Shown here: piece after piece, positions 8,261 to 13,150 of the stretch | Position numbering within the stretch: position 1 is the stretch's first letter | Layout of the letters: each line of letters starts with the position of its first letter | Assembly (NCBI GenBank): GCA_947486505.1 | Contig: CANKTT010000037.1 | Coordinates: 1-13,150, forward strand | From: Actinomycetota bacterium | GTDB taxonomy: Bacteria > Actinomycetota > Actinomycetes > S36-B12 > UBA5976 | Reading direction: 5' to 3' | Length of the DNA stretch: 13,150 nt | The notes under the pieces: model-generated | Databases searched by the model: none | What the model was told of the DNA's origin: nothing | What the model saw: the letters and a program-made list of their open reading frames with translations, nothing else | Translations under genes and position numbers: made by a program

Positions 8261-9538
8261 CTATTTTGTAATTACCTCTCGGTTTGCTCGGTAATGCATA
8301 AGTGACATAACCATCCGTGGCAAGACAAGAGTGAGTAGAGCCGAAATGCCGCAAATGAACAGAGCTGCAAAGGCAATCTGAGACGGTACCGGCCCAATGA
8401 ACTTTAGATATCCGGTTCCAAGCGAGCCACTTGAGATGCTTGCAGCAATCCAAACAAAAAATGAAAGCAATCCGATAGAAACCAATAATGTAACTACTTC
8501 ACGCCACCTCACAATAAAGGAAAGTGTCGTCGCAACTGAATCGCCTTGGGCTGACCATCTTTCCCGTGGCAGTAAGAAATAGATGATCACGCCAATAAGA
8601 ATTGGAATCAGCACTAGGTATGTTGCTAAGGCTACTGATTCACTCGGCAGTATTGAGAGCAATGGGAATGCCGGTAAGGCACCTGGACTAGCGTTTTCTG
8701 GAGTCACGACCCCACCGCCCAATACGATGCCTGGGCCTAATAGATATGACATGGCCCAAACATTTACGGTTGGCAAATATCCAATTCCTAATAACGTCAT
8801 GAAGAATCCATCAATAAACCCAGGTGCCATCAAGGTTGTGACTGCGCGTAATTGAGCCCAATTCAAAATTAAGGAAACTGAAGTCAATAACGATCCCGCC
8901 ACAAACAAAAGGCCGAAGGCGATTAACGCAGGCCTGATCCCATCAACAAATATCTTTGGCAACCGATCCGTCAGAATAGTTCGCGATGGCGCGTAACTAA
9001 TTATGCATACAGTTGTCACAGCAAAAGCAACAAGAAGACAATGCAACAGTGATGACGTTATTCCGGTTCGGAGATCACTAGTTGAAGAAATCACTCCAAC
9101 AAGTACCGCGCAAACTGCGTAGACAATAGTTATAGAAATTGCGACTCGAAAAAACTGAATCGCAGTTTTTGGTCGAGAACTTTTCAGTGCCCACTGGGTT
9201 GCTTTCCACAAAATCAGAACTGGTAAAACAAGAAATCCCCAAGGAAGAACGCCAATGGTTGTGTTTGCAATAACTATGGGAACTAAATGTTGAACCTGCC
9301 AAGCAATGCCAGCAGCTCGAAGGACTTGCAATGTTGATTCACTGCCATGAGCTGCAAATAGCCAAGCCGCCATGATGAAACCCAAAGTGATAATGTAACC
9401 AATCACTACTGCAACACCCGCAGCAATTGCTCCCGAAATCAGTGGCGGGTAGTGATTTATATGATCTTCGGGTACCGGTCGACGCCACTGGCGTTGCGGT
9501 GCGCCAATCGGTCGCTTGCGAGGAAGATCATTAGTCAC
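8261..9538 (-). CDS. PerM-like polytopic membrane protein (DUF6350)
   Basis: The 425-residue protein has a basic, proline-containing N-terminal tail (about 1-30) and roughly ten hydrophobic segments filling the rest, with a large loop near 270-290. The early segment with AAWLFAAHG, a following LRAAGIAWQVQH, and LPWGFLVLPVLILW resembles DUF6350. The position between sucD and purN is exactly that of Rv0955 (PerM) in M. tuberculosis, a membrane protein linked to cell division and persistence. Function here is inferred from family and position only. The start is taken as GTG at 9536-9538; an overlapping ATG at 9538-9540 is immediately followed by a stop. Shine-Dalgarno support is poor. It lies 48 bases after sucD. 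Confidence 0.8.
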   Translation of the reverse strand: MTNDLPRKRPIGAPQRQWRRPVPEDHINHYPPLISGAIAAGVAVVIGYIITLGFIMAAWLFAAHGSESTLQVLRAAGIAWQVQHLVPIVIANTTIGVLPWGFLVLPVLILWKATQWALKSSRPKTAIQFFRVAISITIVYAVCAVLVGVISSTSDLRTGITSSLLHCLLVAFAVTTVCIISYAPSRTILTDRLPKIFVDGIRPALIAFGLLFVAGSLLTSVSLILNWAQLRAVTTLMAPGFIDGFFMTLLGIGYLPTVNVWAMSYLLGPGIVLGGGVVTPENASPGALPAFPLLSILPSESVALATYLVLIPILIGVIIYFLLPRERWSAQGDSVATTLSFIVRWREVVTLLVSIGLLSFFVWIAASISSGSLGTGYLKFIGPVPSQIAFAALFICGISALLTLVLPRMVMSLMHYRANREVITK

Positions 9539-9586
9539 ATTTAAAATCGTCCCATTTCAACTTAGGAAAAGCTGATTCGACACGAA

Positions 9587-10459
9587 TTAGAGACTGGCTA
9601 GGACTTCCCGGACAAGTCTGGCTGCTTCACTTGGAGTTTTTCCAACGCGAACGCCAACTGCCTCAAGTGCATCCTTTTTCGCTGCCGCAGTTCCCGACGA
9701 ACCAGACACAATTGCACCGGCGTGACCCATTGTTTTACCTTCTGGTGCGGTGAAACCTGCAACGTATCCAATCACTGGCTTAGTTACATTGTCTTTAATG
9801 AATGCAGCGGCCCGCTCTTCGGCATCTCCACCAATTTCACCAATCATCACAATCACTTCAGTTTCAGGATCAGCTTCGAATGCAGCAAGGCAGTCAATAT
9901 GTGTGGTTCCAATAATTGGATCGCCACCGATACCTACGCAACTTGAAAAACCAAGATCTCTTAACTCAAACATCATTTGATAAGTCAAAGTTCCTGACTT
10001 GCTAACCAAACCGATGCGTCCCTTTTGGGTGATGTCACCTGGAATGATTCCAGCATTTGAAAGTCCTGGGCTGATCAAACCTGGACAGTTAGGTCCAACT
10101 AGACGAGTCTTTCCAGAGTTTTCGGCGTACTGGAAAAATGCTGCAGTGTCGTGAATTGGAATACCTTCAGTGATTACCACGCAAAGTGGAATTGCTGCAT
10201 CGACGGCTTCAATTACTGCAGCCTTTGCGAACTTCGGTGGTACAAAAACCACGGACACGTTTGCGCCAGTTGCCGCCATGGCTTCTCCAACATTGTTGAA
10301 TACTGGGATGCCATCAACTTCTTGACCGCCCTTGCCTGGAGTAACGCCAGCAACAACGTTGGTACCACTTGCCACCATACGACGGGTGTGCTTTGTTCCT
10401 TCCGAGCCAGTCATGCCCTGGACTAATACTTTGCTATCTGCATTCAGAAAAATTGCCAT
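9587..10459 (-). CDS. sucD: Succinyl-CoA synthetase alpha subunit
   Basis: The alpha subunit carries the phosphorylated histidine of succinyl-CoA synthetase (succinate + CoA + NTP to succinyl-CoA) in the TCA cycle. The 290-residue protein has the CoA-binding Rossmann domain ([13 protein letters not shown], 13-25; GVTPGKGG, 38-45), [11 protein letters not shown] (121-131), GEIGGDAEE with E208, and the active-site loop [13 protein letters not shown] with H246, the same number as in E. coli. The ATG (10457-10459) has an AGGA Shine-Dalgarno and lies 8 bases after the sucC stop, the usual two-gene operon. Confidence 0.98.
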   Translation of the reverse strand: MAIFLNADSKVLVQGMTGSEGTKHTRRMVASGTNVVAGVTPGKGGQEVDGIPVFNNVGEAMAATGANVSVVFVPPKFAKAAVIEAVDAAIPLCVVITEGIPIHDTAAFFQYAENSGKTRLVGPNCPGLISPGLSNAGIIPGDITQKGRIGLVSKSGTLTYQMMFELRDLGFSSCVGIGGDPIIGTTHIDCLAAFEADPETEVIVMIGEIGGDAEERAAAFIKDNVTKPVIGYVAGFTAPEGKTMGHAGAIVSGSSGTAAAKKDALEAVGVRVGKTPSEAARLVREVLASL

Positions 10460-10467
10460 TAGAAGTC

Positions 10468-11643
10468 CTACTTACCTGCAGCTAGTTGAGCAACGCGTCG
10501 AGCTGCGTCATCCATAGTTTCGACACGTTCAATTAATGCAATTCCAGATTCATCAAGGATGCGACGACCTTCGACTGCATTGTTCCCATCAATGCGACAA
10601 ACAATTGGTTTGGTAATTGGTTCGCCACGTTCAGCAAGCATTGCCACTGCCTGGACAATTCCATTGGCAACTGCATCGCAAGCTGTGATTCCACCAAAGA
10701 CGTTAACAAAAACAGCCTTTACTTCTGGATCGCCCAATACGATGTCCAAACCGTTAGCCATAACTTGAGCGCTAGCGCCACCACCAATGTCCAAGAAGTT
10801 TGCTGGCTTAACCCCACCAAATTCTTCACCGGCGTATGCAACTACATCCAGAGTGGACATAACTAGTCCGGCACCATTGCCGATAATTCCAACTTCGCCT
10901 TGAAGTTTGACGTAGTTCAAATCGAATTCTTTTGCGCGCAATTCGATTGGATCGGTCTGTGCGTTATCAATCAGTGCAAGATGTGATTCGTGACGGTATT
11001 GCGCATTGTCGTCTAGCGATACTTTGCCATCTAATGCGAGTACTCGACCATCAGTAATTTTGGCAAGAGGGTTCACTTCAACAAGAGTTGCGTCTTCTTC
11101 GACTAGAACTTTCCAGAGACTCTGCAGCATTTCAATAACTTGATCACGAACTTCGGCTGGGAACTTTGCTGCATCTGCAATCTCAGTTGCTTTTTCTAGA
11201 GTGCAACCGACAAGTGCATCAACACGAATCATTGCTAATGCCTCAGGGTTGTTTACTGCGACCTCTTCGATCTCTACGCCACCCTCGACGCTGGCCATCG
11301 CAAGGAATGTGCGATTAGTTCTATCGAGCAAAAATGAAACGTAGTACTCAGATGCAATGTCTGCAGCTTCCGCTACTAAAACTTTATGGACAATGTGTCC
11401 CTTGATGTCGAGTCCGAGAATATCTTGAGCGCGGTCCCTAGCGTCACTTGCGTTATCAGCAAGTTTGACGCCGCCTGCTTTGCCGCGGCCACCGGTTTTT
11501 ACCTGAGCCTTAACAACGACGGTTGTTCCAATGTCAGTTGCTACGGCTTGGGCTTCCTCAGGTGTGAAGCAAACTTTGCCGGGCACAACGGCTACGCCAT
11601 GTTTGGCGAACAATTCTTTAGCTTGGTATTCGTAAAGATCCAC
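10468..11643 (-). CDS. sucC: Succinyl-CoA synthetase beta subunit
   Basis: The beta subunit supplies the nucleotide-binding ATP-grasp domain and pairs with SucD. The 391-residue protein begins with the canonical [17 protein letters not shown] and shows K45 and the [10 protein letters not shown] loop (51-60), N191 in LVEVNPLA and D205 in ALDGKV (Mg2+ ligands), GNGAGL (256-261), LDIGGGA, and NVFGGIT (314-320) for the CoA/phosphate site. ATP versus GTP preference cannot be read safely by eye. The start is a GTG with no convincing Shine-Dalgarno. It lies 39 bases after the B12-binding gene. Confidence 0.97.
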   Translation of the reverse strand: MDLYEYQAKELFAKHGVAVVPGKVCFTPEEAQAVATDIGTTVVVKAQVKTGGRGKAGGVKLADNASDARDRAQDILGLDIKGHIVHKVLVAEAADIASEYYVSFLLDRTNRTFLAMASVEGGVEIEEVAVNNPEALAMIRVDALVGCTLEKATEIADAAKFPAEVRDQVIEMLQSLWKVLVEEDATLVEVNPLAKITDGRVLALDGKVSLDDNAQYRHESHLALIDNAQTDPIELRAKEFDLNYVKLQGEVGIIGNGAGLVMSTLDVVAYAGEEFGGVKPANFLDIGGGASAQVMANGLDIVLGDPEVKAVFVNVFGGITACDAVANGIVQAVAMLAERGEPITKPIVCRIDGNNAVEGRRILDESGIALIERVETMDDAARRVAQLAAGK

Positions 11644-11682
11644 GGTTTGCGGGTCACTCTCTCGCTAGCTTGTGACTCAACT

Positions 11683-12087
11683 CTATCGAACGCTAGTTAC
11701 ACCTACGTTGGCGCGAACCCATTCCACAACATTTCCTATTGGGGTACCCGGGGTAAACACATGCGCAACACCTGAATCTTGCAACTGTGTTACATCATCA
11801 GTTGGAATTACTCCGCCACCAAACACCACAATGTCCGAGGCACCCTTTGCAGCCAAAAGTTCGATAACAGCAGGGAACAAAGTTAAATGTGCGCCAGATA
11901 GAATTGACATTCCGATTGCATCGGCATCTTCTTGAATGGCTGTTTGGACGATTTGTTCGGGAGTTTGGTGCAAACCGGTGTAGATAACTTCAAACCCAGC
12001 ATCGCGAAGGGCGCGCGCAATAACTTTTGCGCCGCGATCATGTCCATCAAGCCCAGGCTTGGCGATCACTATTCGGATTGGGTTCAC
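11683..12087 (-). CDS. Stand-alone cobalamin-binding subunit of an acyl-CoA mutase (IcmB/MCM C-terminal type)
   Basis: The 134-residue protein is just the B12-binding domain seen at the C-terminus of methylmalonyl-CoA mutase. The base-off signature DGHDRG has H16 as the lower cobalt ligand, with D14 and G19. SILSG (61-65) and GGGVIPTDD (90-98) complete the DxHxxG...SxL...GG pattern. Its length matches the separate small subunit of isobutyryl-CoA mutase (IcmB) in Streptomyces, where I recall icmB also lying near sucCD. The catalytic large subunit is not in this window, so whether it serves isobutyryl-, methylmalonyl- or another acyl-CoA is open. The GTG at 12085-12087 is the earliest possible start, since an in-frame TAA lies at 12094-12096. 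It is the first gene of the eight-gene minus-strand run and directly abuts the repeat array. Confidence 0.9.
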   Translation of the reverse strand: MNPIRIVIAKPGLDGHDRGAKVIARALRDAGFEVIYTGLHQTPEQIVQTAIQEDADAIGMSILSGAHLTLFPAVIELLAAKGASDIVVFGGGVIPTDDVTQLQDSGVAHVFTPGTPIGNVVEWVRANVGVTSVR

Positions 12088-12123
12088 ACCTAATTAATAC
12101 AGGCAAATTGAAGTTCCCCGCAA
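12088..12123 (-). promoter_or_regulatory. Candidate promoter giving a leaderless transcript of the B12-subunit gene
   Basis: On the minus strand TATTAA (12099-12094) ends six bases before the GTG start, placing a predicted transcription start exactly on the GTG. The intervening TTAGGT is too close to act as a normal Shine-Dalgarno. An 18-base spacer separates it from TTGCGG (12123-12118), a poor -35 that lies inside repeat copy 1. Leaderless mRNAs are common in Actinobacteria. This is inference from spacing only. Confidence 0.4.
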
Positions 12124-12212
12124 TTTGCCTCTGATCAATACAGGCAAATTGAAGTTCCCCGCAATTTGCCTCGGTTCAATGCTGGCAAATTGAAGTTCCC
12201 CGCAATTTGCCT
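12090..12212. repeat. Three tandem 41-bp repeats, each with a hairpin-forming core
   Basis: The units are 12090-12130, 12131-12171 and 12172-12212, with an exact 41-bp period. Each has an 11-bp junction followed by a 30-bp core. The core is a left arm AGGCAAATTG, a 10-base centre AAGTTCCCCG and a right arm CAATTTGCCT, so the arms pair perfectly over 10 bp. Core copies 1 and 2 are identical; copy 3 differs only in its first base (T for A), leaving a 9-bp stem. The first two junctions match at 9 of 11 positions and the last two at 8 of 11. The centre is as conserved as the arms, which argues that its sequence matters or that the copies are recent. No U-tract follows any hairpin on either strand, so ordinary terminators are unlikely. 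No further copy was seen in the window. Confidence 0.95.
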
Positions 12213-12386
12213 TAAATCGACTAAAACTAGGCCAAATTCTCCAAATCCTCGATTATCGCTTTGGAATGGGGGGTGGGTTATGTCACTTTGGTCACTGACA
12301 CCACATTTTCATTTCCCAAAAGCCCCAAATTCGGGTAGAAAAGAGTTATAACTTAAGCATTTCTGCTTCCGATAGGGTCTTTAACT
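12213..12386. other. Rest of the divergent intergenic region before the M23 gene
   Basis: No gene is seen here. It contains a G-run (12268-12273), GTCACT repeated 9 bases apart (12282 and 12291) with a small dyad GTCACTGAC (12291-12299), and a TATAAC at 12347-12352 that could be a -10 box for the peptidase gene. No matching -35 or known riboswitch core was recognised. Confidence 0.5.
12347..12352 (+). promoter_or_regulatory. Possible -10 box for the M23 peptidase gene
   Basis: TATAAC lies 34 bases before the ATG, which would give a short leader of about 28 bases. There is no recognisable -35 at the normal distance (the position reads CCCAAA), so an alternative sigma factor or an activator would be needed. 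Confidence 0.3.
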
Positions 12387-13150
12387 ATGAGCACACAGCC
12401 ACGCGGACGTCATCGCGCTGCTCGTCATGCTGCCCCTAAAAAGAAGGTTGCTTCAGGAAAACACCTCGGTGCGGTAGTTGGTTTTGCCAGCATAAGTTCA
12501 ATTGTTGCCACTTCCGGATCAACCGTCGCCGGAGTTGTGCAATCCGGTGATACTTCCGTTCTTGAAATTCCCTCCGCTGCCTTAATCGCTGCCGGCTCGC
12601 AGGCTCCAGTAGCTTCAATCCAAGCCAGCACTTCGCGCGCCCAAGCTGCAAGCCGATCTGAAGATCGCCAAACTCTTGCCGAAGCTGAAGTTGTGGCCGC
12701 TGCTGCCACGGTTGATGATCCAACGAGCGATCCGGATGCAGTAATTGATACCACTCCTACCGTTTCTGGTCTCGAGCGAAAGTCGCTACAAGCACTAGCG
12801 GCTTCGACGGATCAATTGAGCACTTTAATTAACCAGGCGCAAGATCAAAAAAATCAGCAAGCCCAGATTTTACTTGCTGAGCAACAGTCCATAATTCTTG
12901 AAAAGGAAGAGGCTGAAGCCGCGTTAGTCGCTGCAGAAAAGAAGTCCGAAGAACTAGCAAGACAAGAACAGGCCAGGAAACAAGCGGTTGCCAGTAAAAA
13001 AGAGTTAGCTAGGCAGTTAGGCGTAATAACTGAGCCAATTGAAACTAACTATGATTTAAGCGCACGGTACGGCCAGCGTGGCTGGATTTGGTCTGGCGGC
13101 TGGCACACTGGTTTGGACTTCAGAGTAAAAACCGGGACTCCAGTCGTAGC
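12387..13150 (+). CDS. M23 (LytM-like) peptidoglycan peptidase with coiled-coil region, 3' end outside window
   Basis: The visible 254 residues start at the first ATG after an in-frame TAA (12354-12356). A basic tail (1-26, rich in R, H and K) precedes a weakly hydrophobic stretch (about 27-50) that could be a signal or membrane anchor, and then an Ala/Ser/Thr-rich linker. Residues about 128-210 are rich in Q, E, A and K and look like a coiled coil, as in EnvC-type or RipA-type hydrolases and regulators. The M23 domain begins near 222 (YDLSARYG) and includes HTGLDF, with zinc ligands H240 and D244. The remaining zinc-site histidines should lie past the edge, so whether it is an active hydrolase or a degenerate activator cannot be told here. 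M. tuberculosis has an M23-domain gene (Rv0950c) in the same divergent position beside sucC. Confidence 0.88.
   Translation, partial: MSTQPRGRHRAARHAAPKKKVASGKHLGAVVGFASISSIVATSGSTVAGVVQSGDTSVLEIPSAALIAAGSQAPVASIQASTSRAQAASRSEDRQTLAEAEVVAAAATVDDPTSDPDAVIDTTPTVSGLERKSLQALAASTDQLSTLINQAQDQKNQQAQILLAEQQSIILEKEEAEAALVAAEKKSEELARQEQARKQAVASKKELARQLGVITEPIETNYDLSARYGQRGWIWSGGWHTGLDFRVKTGTPVV

Noticed and set aside
9575..9587. Small inverted repeat after sucD as a terminator
   Set aside because: ATTCG and CGAAT arms around three bases give only a 5-bp stem without a directly following T run, and the downstream gene is co-directional.
11653..11676. GTCAC/GTGAC inverted repeat upstream of sucC
   Set aside because: Five-base arms separated by 14 bases are expected by chance at this scale, with no supporting promoter-like elements.
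12090..12212. CRISPR array
   Set aside because: The intervals between 30-bp cores are only 11 bp and are themselves similar, so they are not acquired spacers, and no cas genes are present.
12090..12212. Tandem intrinsic terminators
   Set aside because: None of the hairpins is followed by a U-tract on either strand, and they lie between divergent gene starts rather than after gene ends.
12213..12386. c-di-AMP (ydaO-type) riboswitch ahead of a cell-wall hydrolase
   Set aside because: This is a common arrangement in Actinobacteria, but I could not find the conserved core segments and the predicted leader is only about 28 bases.
12425..12754. Minus-strand open frames opposite the M23 gene
   Set aside because: They arise from the Ala/Gln-rich coding sequence of the plus-strand gene and show no family motifs.

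Overview
The window looks like a piece of the chromosome of an actinobacterium with moderate GC content (judged by eye, not computed) and tightly packed genes. Three things point there. The gene order is an M23 peptidase divergent from a run of sucC-sucD-PerM/DUF6350-purN-purH, which I recall from Mycobacterium tuberculosis (around Rv0950c-Rv0957) and, in looser form with the IcmB-type subunit, from Streptomyces. DUF3017 and DUF6350 are families I know only from Actinobacteria. GTG starts with poor Shine-Dalgarno sequences are frequent. Short gaps and unremarkable protein lengths would suit a streamlined aquatic actinobacterium, but the lineage is inference. I see no phage, transposon, CRISPR, tRNA or rRNA.

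Layout, left to right. 1-3967 (minus): mdh, icd, xth and a CNNM/CorC-type CBS membrane protein cut by the left edge, in that transcription order with gaps of 31, 3 and 9 bases. 3968-4119: a divergent control region with a perfect 14-bp palindrome next to mdh and an 11-bp dyad next to the plus-strand gene. 4120-4815 (plus): a HAD-family hydrolase whose end overlaps the next gene tail to tail by 14 bases. 4802-12087 (minus): eight co-directional genes, in transcription order a B12-binding mutase small subunit, sucC, sucD, a PerM-like membrane protein, purN, purH, DUF3017 and a YdcZ-type DMT transporter. 12090-12212: three tandem 41-bp repeats, each holding a hairpin. 12387 to the right edge (plus): the N-terminal part of a secreted or membrane-anchored M23 peptidase.

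The genes centre on the lower TCA cycle and purine synthesis. The B12-binding subunit belongs to a class of mutases that reshape branched acyl-CoAs (methylmalonyl-CoA mutase makes succinyl-CoA, the substrate of SucCD), so a link to its neighbours is chemically sensible. Malate and isocitrate dehydrogenases form a second TCA block. PurN and PurH are the two formyl-tetrahydrofolate-using transformylases of purine synthesis. PerM, the CNNM protein and the M23 peptidase concern the envelope.

The coding content is mostly conserved core metabolism, and I found no undescribed enzyme system. The least explained element is the 41-bp tandem hairpin array. It directly abuts the start of the eight-gene run and, read on the minus strand, carries a -10-like box in the junction beside each hairpin.
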